DNA of 64,000 bases from Holacanthus passer (taxonomy: Eukaryota; Chordata; Actinopteri; Pomacanthidae), in NCBI GenBank assembly GCA_025331565.1, contig JAFREQ010000076.1, positions 1 through 64,000 of the forward strand, given 5' to 3'. The position numbers were made by a program, and so were the translations under genes. Shown one piece after another: positions 24,611-37,135 of the stretch (its first letter is position 1; every line of letters begins with the position of its first letter). The notes beneath the pieces were generated by a model. It had not been told where the DNA came from, ran no database searches, and was given only the letters and a program-made list of their open reading frames with translations.

Positions 24611-27600
24611 TTGAGGATATTAACCCCTGGATAATTTCCAGGTATCAACTCTTAACCATGAAGCTCAGTTGGTAGCATTTTACCCTTTTCCAACTACATT
24701 GAAACACAACATTTTATCCACCCCATCAGTACTTAATGTATCTACAATATGTTCATAATTTCTAAGTATCAGTTATCAGTCATGGGTGAAGCCTTTGCAG
24801 AGCACTTACCCAACACTATACAGCATACAAATACACTTTATGATCTTATTTATGTATTATCAGTGTCTACGTAAGTGCAATAGGCCTTTTCTTACAGACT
24901 ATTTGATTTGTCAGTAGGAAAAGCACAGGTGTAACATAAAATATTAACAATGGCTCTGTTCTATTAAAGTGTCCCAGTAAGCCGTGACAGCATGAACAAT
25001 GGACACCACAACACACCTGTGCTTTTCCTCCTGTGACATGACAAAATGTCTTCCGTGAAAAAGGTGTATTATTGTATAACTAAAGAATGTATTTTCCATC
25101 AGGGCTTCAATGCGACACCTCAACATCAACTTACCTCAGCTGCACTATCGGCTAAATAAGATTAAAGAAATTTAACAGTATTTCCACTGTTGAAACATTT
25201 TTCTACCTTCTAGAAAATGCAAACTGTCTCTCCAAATAAATACTTCATAGTTTGTCAGAGCTGTTAATGTTACTCTTACGCTTGTTAATCTTCCAACTGA
25301 ATCTATAACATCACTTCTAAGAGGGAAAATAAGTTTAATTGCTACAACTCTGTTCATATAATGTATCTATTATGTGCAGACATACAGTCACTCCTTCAGT
25401 GAATTTAACATTTTACATCTCAGGTGTGTGGTTTTGTAATCATACATGTAAAGCTGTCTCGATTGTTTAAACCGGGTTTGGATTAATCTCATCATGTTAA
25501 CTAAGCTAAATGAACAAAAAGCCCAGGTCTTTTTTCTTTTTTTTTAAACAATAGGATCCAGATTTACTGAGTTATGTGGATAATTTTTCTGAGTAAAGGT
25601 GCTGTTTTTACATCCACCCAAGATTCACTCATTTGAGAAGGTTCCAGGCTATATTCAGTAATGTTATCCCGATAGCAAGGAAACTGTCTTAGAAAGTATC
25701 AGAATAATCCTGGGAGTTAATTCAGGTTTTGCATAGCCTTTTTATATTACCTGGACAGACTACTGGGTTTCCAACTTCAGTGTCCATGGAAAGGTATGCA
25801 TTGAAAGATTGATGTGAAATATGTTGTTTGCTCTTAATTTTGTAATTCTAATGATGCAATAAAACCAGAAACCTCTTGTATCCATTTTTTTCTTTATGTA
25901 GGCTAACTTCACTGAGTGACCAACAAAAAAGAAATGGGGTCACTGCATTGCAATCAAATAATAGTCTAACAGTCCAGTACTTAATATGTCTTTGGGAAAC
26001 TGTGGTAGTGTTGGACTGCACTATAATGAAAGATTTTTCTATAATGATTTTCTTTGTGTGCATGTAAATAGAGTAGACAAAATACTGCACCCAATGCAGT
26101 CCTTAAGATGTCTAAAATGGCATTTGTGTCAAGCAGACACCTCCATAAAAGGCCGAAACACTTTTGTCACCACTTTCAGACAGCGCTTTGGAGACACTAT
26201 ATAGTATATTGGTCCTTCATTAATCATGGAGAATAGTGAAGATTTAACCTGCTGAGAAAATCCAAGTATCCAGCCAGTCTGTCAAAATAGTCTATTCTCT
26301 CAACTCTCGCTATCAGATGATGGCTGTATTGGACCAAATTTGCCAACTGAAAGAGGATAAATGAGAAAAGTGAGGGCCACAGAAAAGTGAGAAAAATAGG
26401 TGGCAATTGCGTGTTCAGTGGAAAATGTGATAATGGAAAATGTGAAGAATATTAGGAATGCAACAGAAAAATGGGACATAGATAATTAAAAATGTGCTAA
26501 GACTAATAAAAAAAGGAAAAAGCGAGGAGATAAAAAATAAAAAGAGTATGAAAATGTATTTCTGATTTTTAAATTTTCAAGAAAGTCTGACATATAATCT
26601 TTCAAATACACTTTTACAATCCATAAAGTCTACGGCCATACAAGATGTTCTGTGAGGCTGTACTTTATAAGCACGTCTACAATGATAATGCTAATGTCAA
26701 TGGTACACACTCATATTAGCTTATTAGCCCCAAATACAAAGTATAACTGAGGCTGATGGGAATGTCTTGCCTCGTCTGCAGTATTTAGTTATAAACGTAT
26801 AGAAGTATTCCAATAAATTTTAATGTGAGTATTGGACACTTTAAAATGTCGACCTGATGATGGCGCTAGATGAACATATTAAGGATCAGCAAAGCGATTA
26901 CAGTTCATCCTTGGGCCAACATTGATGTCTGCACCAAAGTTTACAGCAATCCATCCGACAGTTGTTGAGACATTCAACTCAAACCACAAATGTCAACCTG
27001 ATGGTGGCGCTACAGGTGGAGGCACCACAGGACAAGTGAACACTAGAAGAAAGTTCAGGGGATCAGTAAAGTCAGTAGAGAGTTTATGAGAGATAAAAAA
27101 AATATAGGAAAAACTTAACAGTCATCATCATTTTTTCTTCAATCATTATTGATGCAAGTCATTTTGCACTGTTGCCACCAAACTTCAACCAAATGCTTAA
27201 CTGAAGAGCGGATGTATCCTCTCTTTTCAGATAGGCAGATACATCCTGTGAAGATACAAAAGATTCCTTCCCAAGACTGACAGAATAAAAAAAAAAAACA
27301 TCACTAGACTGGCACAAACGTAGAGGGATTTGAAGATGGATTTGGAGAAGGATGCAGGCCAACAGCTCACAGAGACAGCTCTTGCCTAAGATCTAACCTG
27401 GTATTATGGTCCAAGACTCAGCAGGCTTTGTTTACTTCCTGAATTCAGTCTTCGGTGGGAAGAAGCTTTAGATGAGGCTTGCTGTATTAAAGGAAGATGC
27501 TTAGTTGCATAAGTAACAGCCAGGCTCAACAGTGAGGCTGTCAAACTGGGTTACAAGTCGTGGAAGTTTGGACTAGTTTACTTAGAAGGTTTGGTGTTGA

Positions 27601-29166
27601 GGTGAGAAAGAGGGCCCAGAAACAACTGTTGTCTGTGAATGACTGGAGATTTAATCCGTCATATTGGGACTTACTGCATTTATTCATCATGATGGTGTAG
27701 CTATAATCACTGTTTTTGGATAAACATGCATCCTCATCATTACCTTGGATAAACCTGCTTTGTGCCTGTAACATCTTAATTATGCAGTGTGAAGGGAAAA
27801 TCCAAACTCAAGTAACAAAAATGGGGTCTATTGTACTAAAAGAGTATCAGCTTGTCTACCCATAGCAGCCTCAATAGACCAGCATGCAATGCAGCCATAA
27901 GCCATGTTAAGTTTTTATTAAGGAGCTGTGGGAATTTTCTCCACAAATCTCACCTCTGTTCACATTTTCTCAATGTTGTTGAAAGGCCGACAACATGGAG
28001 TATCCAACAGTGTAAACTGATCTCTGGATGTTATCTTCTTTTCACTGAACATTTTAATTCATTAACATTCTTTCAAAACATTTTTAAGCTGTGTAAACAC
28101 ACTTTTATTGGTGGAATAAGTGTTGCTAAATTTGTCATTTTAAGGTATTTGTTCCCTATTTGTGCAACAGCCTGTATGAGTTCCATTGAGACTAATTATG
28201 AGTATGGTGGTTACTTTATTTCTTAAGTCCATTGTGTGCCAAAGTCAGCTATAGCTTTCAGTGGTAAAAATAGTCGGGCTTACAAAACTAGAATATACTT
28301 GTGATGGGTGTATGTCTTTAATTATTGTACCTTAAACTTTGCCTTTACACATGCTGTGGCCCTGTAAATATCCTCATCTTCAGAAGCAACTGAGGTTCAA
28401 AATAAATACAAAAAAGCACAATACACAAACAATCATACAATAAAATGACCACATAATTCAGCGATGAGCAACAAATCATTCATGATGATATGACTGATCT
28501 CGCTTTAAAAGCAGTTTCAACACAAAATAATAATTCTGTTCATGATCCGTTTTGAGTTCTGTTGGTATGGAGCTCCACATTTAGCTTTCAGCAGTTGATA
28601 CTGTCATGCTTTCATCAAGCACATTCCTAAATAACAATTAGTCAATTAATCAATTAGTTGAACAGTAGGCAACTCTTTCACAAATCAATTGTCACAAGTC
28701 ATTATTTTAAAGAGCAAATGCCAACATTCCCTGGTTCCAGCTTCTGGTTAATATTTGCTGGTTTCCTCAGTCTTCTCTGATTGTAAACTGTGTGACTTTG
28801 GGTTTTGCACTGTTGGTCAGACAAAGCTGGACATAGAAAATTGGACATTTTCCATAGTTGACTGAATTTCATCGACATAACGATGGACTGATTAATATAG
28901 GAAACATCTGGCAGATTGACAATGAAGAATATTTCCATCTTGTCAAATAGGGTCTATACTGAGTTTGGGAACCAGCTTTACACATGCTGCCTGAACAGAC
29001 TTAATATTGATTAAAATGTGTCCAAGCCTAAAGGTCTCTTGAACAGCCCCCTCCCCCACTGCACCCCCTCTCTTTACAGCCTCTATAATCTCATTCCCAG
29101 TTCTGCTGACCTCAGCCTGTGACAGTGTGAATGAATGCATGTGATGCTGCTTGATTTTATTATCAG
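24611..29166. other. Intergenic DNA between PHOSPHO2 and the orphan segment
   Basis: AT-rich; no supported gene. One dispersed repeat lies at 26840-27070. The 124-codon frame at 27852-28226 lacks codon bias and recognisable motifs. If PHOSPHO2-KLHL23 read-through transcripts exist in this species, this stretch would be intronic to them. Confidence 0.5.
26840..27070 (-). repeat. Dispersed percomorph repeat (GATCCCCTGAC / CCACCATCAGGT family), copy 1
   Basis: Read on the minus strand this has TGATCCCCTGAACTTTCTTC, GCGCCACCATCAGGTTGAC, then a second GCGCCATCATCAGGTCGAC, the ordered marks shared with the copies near 38.1, 50.8 and 62.9 kb. It is truncated and lacks the GCTAACATGCTAA end. Confidence 0.65.
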
Positions 29167-29295
29167 AGCCGAGCTGTGATGCAGGTGACACTGACACAAC
29201 TGGACCAAAGGCTCATCTGTGACAGCTGCGACAAGGTGGTGGCACATAACCGGAACTGTAGCGACCTGGTCTCCAAAATAAAGGTTTTTTTTTAG
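29167..29295 (+). other. Orphan coding-looking segment (possible exon)
   Basis: After a good acceptor (TTATTATCAG, ending at 29166) an open frame runs to TAG at 29293-29295. An ATG at 29179 would give 38 residues. Codons are biased to GTG, CTG, GAC, AAG, AAC and CGG, as in real teleost exons and unlike the AT-rich flanks. The peptide contains LICDSCDKVVAHNRNC, that is C-x2-C-x5-H-x3-C, which looks like a small zinc-binding knuckle. AATAAA overlaps the end of the segment at about 29276. I do not recognise the protein. It could be an exon of an unannotated gene, a relic, or chance. Confidence 0.35.
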
Positions 29296-29299
29296 ATTT

Positions 29300-29735
29300 C
29301 AAAGTAAAAGCACAGAAGCTTTAACAAAATATACTCAAATTTCCAAGTACTGTCAGTGATCTATAAATTATATGATTTATTATTTATCATTGCTACTGAT
29401 GTATTACTATGTAAGCAGGATATGTTGAACATGTAGGCGATACTTTATAACAGTTTTATGTTGGTTAGTTTAACCAAGAATAATTGTTATTATTAAAATT
29501 GTTGGTATGTACAATCTTAATCTGCAAATTACTAATAACTACAGCAAACAGTACAGAATTTCCCTCTTAAATGGAATCAGTGGAATAGAAGTATATAGAG
29601 GCAGAAAGTAGAAATACTTAAGTAAGGAGGCCACATATTATGCTTAAGTTCAATAACTAAAAAAACAAATAAACAAACAACAACAACAACAAACCAACAA
29701 CAAAAAAAAATTCTTAGTTACTTTCCAGCACTGGT
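29300..29735 (+). repeat. Dispersed teleost repeat, AGTGGTGGAAGAAG family, with (CAA)n tract
   Basis: Degenerate copy containing TAGAAATACTTAAGTAAGGA and CTTAGTTACTTTCCAGCACT, the 3' end marks of the family. A (CAA)n / A-rich simple repeat at about 29657-29710 sits just before its end. Confidence 0.45.
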
Positions 29736-29742
29736 TTAGATC

Positions 29743-30049
29743 ATCAGATTACCGTGTGCAGGTAACCAAAGCCTGGTTAATACTCCACGAGGAGTCAGTG
29801 TGCGCTCAAACGTAAACACGGCTTTTATTTTGAAAGTCAGCAGCAGAAGGCATACATTGTGCTCAGACGGACTGTCAGCTGTTCAGTGTTGATATAGCAA
29901 AGACAGAGAGACGTCGCCAAATTAAAGGCCATGTCACTGAAGAACAACCAGCCTGTAACGATTATTTTCACTACCAAGAGCAATTAAACTGCAAAGTGCT
30001 TTGAAAGTGAGTGGAGTCGACATCAAACCCTGTGGACCATGTTGATCAG
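29743..30049 (+). promoter_or_regulatory. Probable KLHL23 5' exon / promoter-proximal region
   Basis: This unique stretch between an upstream old repeat and a strong donor (CAG|GTATGA at 30050) is the best candidate for the first KLHL23 exon. It ends in ACCATG followed by TTGATCAG, so the final 11 bases could code for M-L-I and two bases of an Arg codon. CpGs are scattered through it (ACGAGG, GCGCTC, ACGTCGCC), unlike the flanks. The transcription start cannot be set from sequence. Confidence 0.45.
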
Positions 30050-33000
30050 GTATGATATGACCATTGTCCATTCACACTGATGCTCTACTCGTGCTCCAAA
30101 TGTAGGTTTTGTTTAGGAAAGTCAACATTTTTCTTATTATCCTCCAGAGTGTATTTTAGCACATAATAAAAGTTCATTAGCAGGGAGAAATCTCCAAGAG
30201 CTGCAAAGCTTGAAATCATAATAGCTACAAGAGGCAGTGTTTTAGGTTTGTGTCTCTGGCCTCACCTACAGTATTATTAATGATTTTTGCTTTGTGCTAT
30301 AGCCTAATATTAGCAAGAGCTGTTGGAGGGAAACTAGACCTATAGTAACTCAACACCATAATTCACCACCACAAATGATGCATGTACTGTATGTGTATTA
30401 TATCACCATAACACCATTTATTATGCATGAAGTTTTGATAAATATTTAAAGGAGCAATCCTTGATTTCAGCGGGCAACTGTCTCATTTGCACACCAAACT
30501 GAAGAATGGGGTAAGAGATTGTAGGGCACCACAGTAATTTACATCCCTCTTTTCTGATACATCACACTTTTCCATTTCATCCTAAACGATCATTACAATT
30601 TACACGCAGAACAAATGTCATTTTAAAATGTATTTGTCGTAATAAAAATGATGTGAAACCTATATACGTTTTTTGCTTTTGCACTGAGTCAGACTTTGTA
30701 ATGTCACAGACAGACTTCGACCACATCACCCAGAAGACCCCAGGATCTCTACGTGCATGATTTCCATGATGTGAGCCACCCTGAGGAGATGCTGGATGCC
30801 CTGAGAGGCTTCTACTCTGAAGGTCTGTTCACAGACATCGCCCTGCAGTGCTCCTCGGGCCAGGTCCTGCATTGCCACAAGGTGGCACTCTGTGCCCGCA
30901 GCTCTTACTTCAGGGTCATGTTCACTGCTGACATGAGGGAGAGGACCGATAGCCTTGTCAGGTATGTTCATGAGTATGTGAGAGGAAGCGAGAGGAAGGG
31001 GTCATCATGAATGGATTATGCCAATTAAAGAGAATAAAGCACTCACGTTCAGTCCCCTATTGCCATCTGCAGGCCATCAGCATTGACCCACCTTGTGCGT
31101 CTGCATCAACCCAATCAAGGACCAGTCAAGTGTCTGCCTTGTCTCACTGTGTAAGCAATATTAAATATTGAAGGAAGACACTCTTGTATACAAATGTGTA
31201 AAAAGCAGTGTTAAATGCATGAATAAGAATCATGAATTCATGACAAAATAATAACTACAGCGTAGACAGGAGTACACTGGTTCATATTGTATCCCACTGA
31301 GTTGTAAACACCTCCTTGGCCTTTAGTTATCCAGTTGAGGACATACTGCAGGTTTAATGATTTTGTGATTTAAAAGCTGTCATTCAAGTGGACAACCTTG
31401 GTTCATGTCCCATGTTTCTCATAATGGCAAACATCTGCTGAGCCGTACAGGCCTTCAGAGAGACAATGAAGCCCTACCAGCTCCAGCAGTGCCGTTCTCC
31501 AGCTCTCCCTGACCTTTGACCTCCATGTAAGAGAGGGGGAAGGAGAGAAGAGAGAAAAGATTCTTCAAGGGATCAATAAATTATCACAAAAACCATTGAA
31601 ACCAACATGGTGCAGCCAGGGTCTTGTTTTCTGCCTGACCAGATGATAATAGTTAACAGGGGAGCTGGGCCATGAAGAGAAAGGGCTGCAATTAACTACT
31701 ATTGTAAATCTTTCTTCCATATTGTCCCCCATGATGAAATTATTGGGAAGAATGTGGATGACCTAATTAGCCCTTAATGGATTTAAGCAGCACACGGGGG
31801 AATAATAGTTCTTACAACTTGCAGAGGTTTGAAAAGCCAAAGTGTGGGTGCTATACATTTTTCATGTGCCAGTATCTGAAGAAACTAAAGTGACCATTGT
31901 GTTTCAGTAATTACTCTATAACTTACTATTGTCTGTGTTGAAACAAGATGATACATTTACCAAGCTTTGCCCTCACGCTCCTTATGAAGTGTGGACAGAG
32001 CCACCCATTACCTATTGAAGGATACAACGGCAATTCATGGCCAGTCTAATGCGTGCATGGGATGCATTCACTCCTTCATTACAAAATCCAGAATCTTTGA
32101 ATGAGCAAATATTGTTTATTTCAAGTGTTTAATTACTTGACACAAATGTCTCCTGCTTTACTTCCAAGTCAATTATACATGGAGGCTGGAGGCTTGAAGT
32201 TTGCATGCCACATTAGTTTAAAGAGTAACTTAACACCCCCTCAAAAAGGTTTTTGCTGACCTTCAGTGTTTTAACTGCAGTTAAGTACAGGTGTACTCCA
32301 GGACAGCCGTTCCTGGTTACAGGTTCAACAGAGCGTGCTTCTGACGATCAGTGATGTTGGGTGTGGTCAGAGGTGAAATGGGCTTGAAACTTTCAACCAG
32401 AGAGGGCAGCAAAATCTTTCAGTCTGGTATTCAGTAACTCTTTAATTTGCATGTTGCAGCATGATGATGCCACAAAACCTGCTTGTTTGCACACATCTTA
32501 AAACCAGATCTAAGGTGAAGACAGAGAAACCTTTATCCTTCAGCAAAAGGATGTGTAAACAACCTTTTAGTGTAAAACTCTGCACGAGCATCATTCTGCA
32601 CAGTGAAGCTCAAACATTCAAGTGAAGTCACAATGAGAAAAAACATGTTTGAGTGGAGGAGACTTTAACATTTGACACCAGTTGTTGGGAAAAACAACAT
32701 CCCCAGGTGAAAGTCTAATTCTTGTCATACCTACCTGTAGCAGAAATGGGTCTGGAATCTAAAGCAGTCAAAGTCAGGCTGAATACAACTCCATGTAGGC
32801 TAATTGAAATATACTATAGTTATGGATAAGAGCAAAGTAAAAGACTACTTTCACTTATCTTTCTTTACCCTTGATTTTTGTTATAATAACTGTTGATTTG
32901 TGAGATACCTTCAATAGATTGTTAAACAAAAGTTGTCCAAAGAAAGTTAGACGTTGGTGTGCATGTCAGAGAACAAACAGGCGATGTATATGGTGATGAT

Positions 33001-36000
33001 ATGTGTAGTACAGGATTTTCAAATGGCGTGACTTAACTACATCACCTGCCGGTCTCTTATCTGAAGTCCCTATCTGTCTCATTAAAAATTATACTCTGAC
33101 CATGAGGAAAGGGTAGGCTCCTCTAATCCTTAGATTGGCAGTTTACACACTTCAAAACGTCTCCACTTCTCTCCTCTCCTCTCCTCTCAGGCTGCCTGTG
33201 GTTGAGGCAGAGGTCTTATCTGCGTTGGTAGACTACATCTACTCCTCCAGACTCACCATAACTCAGCAGAACGTGGAAGGCTTGCTGAAGGCCGCTGACC
33301 TGCTGCAGTTCGGAGCGGTGAAGAGGGCCTGCGAGGCCTTCCTGGTGCGCCTGCTGGATGTAGACAACTGCCTCGGCATGTTGGCGTTCTCCCAGCTCCA
33401 CGCATGCCTCACCCTGGAGCAAGAAGCCTGCAGACTGCTAGCAGGCAGGTCAGAGATCAGCTCTTTTTATTTGGTGATTTTTTTTTCTTCAGTGCCAAAA
33501 TTATAATTTAAGACAAATTGAAAGCAGAACAGTATTTTTCTGTGCTGTGATCTTTAAAAGGTCATTAAGGTTAGGCTCTTCAAAGAAATTTCCCACATGA
33601 ACAAATGAATGCAGACAACAACCTTGCTTCTTATTTAAGTGCTTTTTCCTAAGCTATAATAAATCATCTATGGTAATCTCTCTGTGTAGACATATTTTCA
33701 CTATAAGCTCTGGTTGCCAAACACTGCCTGTTGCCAGTCACTCTATTCTCTGTAGAAGGTTCCCAAGTAATGTGATTTCAGGTAGGCTAACTCTGAACAT
33801 TTTGCTGCAGGTTTCAGGAGGTGATCAAAGAGGAGGAATTTCTAGAACTGGATCTTGACAGCTTGAGGACTGTCCTGGCAGAGGAGAACCAGGAAGTGGT
33901 GGCGGAGGCGGCGTGCAGGTGGCTGAGTCATGACCCTCTGATCCGAACAAGACACCTCTCCTCACCAGCGTTGGACATTAACCCGACAAACCTTGACAAT
34001 GCCTCACTGAAAACAGGCCGTTGCTATGAGCGAAATGACTTTGACAGCCTCCTTTCTATGTTCACCTTAACGCCCACGTTCAAACAGCCCTCCATGAGGT
34101 TTAAAAGGATGAAATCCAGCTCCAAGATAATAGTAATTGGGGGTTACCATTGGCGCCCTTTGTCCGGGGTCCAGCGCTGGGACCTGTCGAGCGGGGAGTG
34201 GACGCAGGGTGAAGACATGCCGGATCACTCCAAGGAGAGCTATGCGGTGGCCTTACTGGGCTGTACCATTTACGTCAGCGGGGGGTACAGAACCAACACC
34301 ACTGAGGTGTTGGATACAGTGTGGGAGTACAACAGCGATTCTGACTGTTGGACTGAAGGGATGTCCATGTTGACTGCCAGGTACTCTGATAAAATATAAT
34401 ATATATATATAATATGAGCTTATTGAGTAGTGAAGTTAGGCTCTGATTTTCTTTGCATGACTGCAGCGGCGGTAGTAGCATTAGGATTCTTTAAAGCTGC
34501 TTTAATCAATATTTTACAGTGATGACCCCACAGAAAATTATTCTCTGCTGTGTCTACAAAGCTTTTTTCTTTTTTCATTGTTTTGTGCCCACAACTTTAC
34601 TGTTCTGTCTGACTCCCACTGCTCTCATCAGTGCCATTTCCAGCAGCAGCTGTTCTCAGTGAAAAAGGTCTGATAAACTCCACTGTACACTACCTGCCCA
34701 GCAGCAGAGAGCAGGCAGACAAAATTGGCATCTAGCTGGTGAACGTAGTGGAGCATTTAGCAGCCAAACAGCCAGATATTTCCCACGGGAGTTAGAGGAG
34801 ACCAAACCAGAGCTAAAGTGAGAGTGAATATTGGACTTGCATTCATCAGGTGGACACAAACATGACTCCAAATGAATGCTAATGTTGCTCTGGGTCTGCC
34901 CGATGTGTAAATACACCACTATTTGCTAACCGCGTTCTTCATACCAACTTTATATGATGATTATACACGAATGTTACGTTTAGCTTTTCGCATGGCCTAT
35001 TAGTGGCCCAACATTTTATTGAAGAAGAATTTAAGAAAAATACTCTTTTATGAAACCAAACAACAAAAATGACATGGCAAAACAGTTGAACCTGGCTAAA
35101 CAACAGGAACAAAATGCAATGCCGTGTCTCTGAAATATGTGAGCATATTCTTGGTAGAAAAAGTTGTAATGTGAATGCCATATATCCATCATTTACGTGG
35201 CAGTTATAAAAATAGATAAAGATGAATAAAATGAAGGCCACTTTAAAGAGTTGTAAAATCCTTCTGCATAATATTACAAACAGCTGTGCAGTGTTTTGAC
35301 ATCTGATAAGCTTTCAATCTTGGATTTGTTTTTTAAAATGGTCTCTCAATAGCAGCAAACAAACACCAAGGTCTCTCTCAATGCAGCCTCTTGCATTATT
35401 TTAGATGCAGGACTGTTTTCAGTCTGAAGGCCCATGTACTAGTAAATCAGTGATAATCAATAAGGTATCAGAAGTGAAAGTACTAATAATAGAGACTAAC
35501 CCTTTTCAGAATGTTACATATATTTTTGTAGCCAGTTAACTACTTTAAATGCTGCGAAGTCATTCAGTCTGGAACAATACATCGTATTTTCTAAACAGAA
35601 CATCGCTTTGCATGTAACATTTGAATCTTTGACGTGACTAGTAACAAAAGCTGTCATAAATTTAATGGAGTGAAAAGTATTATTTCTGTCTAAAATGTGC
35701 TCAAGTTAAATGCAAACATAATTAATCTTTTAGGTGCACTTGTAGTGCCTCAAAGCTGCTCGTAAGTACAGTCTTTGAGTAAATGTATTTGCATTACAGA
35801 TCAAATAATTGAACATATAATGCTCTTAACACAGTAGTTCTTCTCATTTTATTTTGGCAATAGTGTTTGAACTTGGTATGAACTTCGCTCATAAAATATA
35901 TACTAATAGTATTCATAACCCCCCCACAGGTACTACCACTGCTCCGTGGCCTGCTGCGGCTGTGTGTATGTTATGGGAGGCTACACAGGAGGTTCAGCGA

Positions 36001-37135
36001 TGCCACGAGCTGAACTGTTTGATCCACTAAAGAGGAAGTGGATGGCTGTAGCTGATATGGTGCAAGGTGTGTTTCTACAAGCTTTACATCTCTGTATTGT
36101 TTCATGTAGATTTCATATTTAGTTGTCACATGAGCATTTGCAAAATATCACAACCAAGATGGTGGTGAAACTCTGACTGACTGTAGGCAAATTGCACACA
36201 AGAATTATTTAGGTACAAACTGGTTCAAAAGGTCTGAAAGCACACCAAGAATACCATAGATAAGATTTTGCAGACCTGCCTTAATAAGAATAAATAAATA
36301 AATATGTGTCTCCAGCCAACAGCTCCCCGTGTTTCCATCTTTTATACTAAGCGAAGCTAACTGGATGCTGATTGTTGCCTTATTGCCACGAATATCATAT
36401 ACTGATCGGACATACATTAGCCTTTCTAAACTGCTCCTATAAATTGACATGATCCTGTTTGTTCTTACAGGTGTTGGAAATGCCTCTGCGGCTGTATTGG
36501 GAAACAACATCTATGTAGCAGGTGGTAATTATGGCCTCAAGGACAGTTGTAGCTACAACAAGATCCAGAGTTACAAAGTGCACATCGACCAGTGGAGTGT
36601 CCTAACCACTTGTCCTCATCCAGGTAGTTCTGATCACATCTAATTCTAAAATAACTTAATTCTCAAGGATGAAAAGACATCTGCTCTTGATTGTTCATGC
36701 AGAAAGACAGGACCCTGAAATGAGCTGTTTCCACCTTCGTCTTTAAAATTCAATTAATCTATATTTACATAAAAATGCACGGATTGAAACCCAGTTCTTG
36801 TCATGTCGTTGCTCCCTGTAGAGTACGGGATGTGCCTGGTGTCTTTGAACAGCAGCCTGTACTTGGTAGGGGGCCAGACCCCCCTCGCTGAACGCTTCGA
36901 CCCAGACACAGAGGAATGGGTCCCTCTTGCCAGCATGAAGGAGAGGAGGATAGAGTGCGGGGCGGTGGCCACGCTGGGCTGTGTGTATGTCACTGGGGGC
37001 TATTCCTCCTCTAAAGGGACCTACCTGCAGAGCGTGGAGAAATATGACCCTCACACAGATACATGGGACGTAGTTGGAGATCTGCCCCAAGCTGCACGTT
37101 CGCATGGCTGTGTCTGTGTTTATAATGGCACATAG
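30039..37135 (+). CDS. klhl23: KLHL23, BTB-BACK-Kelch protein, seven inferred coding exons
   Basis: Recognised as the KLHL23 orthologue. Well supported coding exons are 30710-30961, 33191-33448, 33811-34380, 35930-36066, 36471-36623 and 36822-37135, all with GT-AG borders and matching phases. The BTB domain starts near FYSEGLFTDIALQ in the first of these and finishes in the second; the BACK domain spans the second and third. Six Kelch blades follow with GGY/GGQ di-glycine signatures: IIVIGGYHW, IYVSGGYRT, VYVMGGYTG, IYVAGGN, LYLVGGQ, VYVTGGYSSSKGTYLQ. The end, SHGCVCVYNGT, matches the human C-terminus. The start is inferred. There is no in-frame ATG between the stop at 30699 and position 30753, but ATGTTGATCAG at 30039-30049, followed by a GTATGA donor, joins in phase to an acceptor at 30709 and gives 564 residues (human about 558). 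Family role: probable substrate adaptor for Cullin-3 ubiquitin ligase; human KLHL23 has also been linked to actin. The 3' UTR end is not evident. Confidence 0.93.
31011..33190. other. KLHL23 intron 2, no other feature seen
   Basis: The longest KLHL23 intron (30962-33190). No exon or obvious dispersed repeat was seen. A CT-rich tract (33167-33188) forms the polypyrimidine run before the next exon. Confidence 0.5.
34440..34920 (+). repeat. Dispersed teleost repeat in KLHL23 intron 4, copy A
   Basis: Marks in order: TGCAGCGGCGGTAGTAGCAT, CAACTTTACTGTTCTGTCTG, CCACTGTACACTACCTGC, TGGAGCATTTAGCAGC, AGATATTTCCC. The same order is found at 44540-44910, so both are copies of one family common in acanthomorphs. 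Confidence 0.65.
35430..35800 (+). repeat. Dispersed teleost repeat, AGTGGTGGAAGAAG family (3' part), KLHL23 intron 4
   Basis: Contains GTTAACTACTTTAAATGCTG, AATTTAATGGAGTGAAAAGT and AGTACAGTCTTTGAGTAAAT, which match the 3' half of the family seen at 14085. Very diverged. Confidence 0.45.
36305..36385 (-). repeat. Small relic of the foldback repeat family, KLHL23 intron 5
   Basis: CCCCGTGTTTCCATCTTTTA and CTAAGCGAAGCTAACTGGAT match the interior of the family seen at 23940-24610 and 48560-48980, where the sequence is CTAAGCTAAGCTAA. Only this core survives. Confidence 0.45.

Noticed and set aside
27852..28226. 124-codon plus-strand frame between PHOSPHO2 and KLHL23
   Set aside because: AT-rich random-looking composition; no family recognised.
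30701..30760. ATG at 30701 as the KLHL23 start without any indel
   Set aside because: It is out of frame with the BTB domain and meets TGA after 19 codons.
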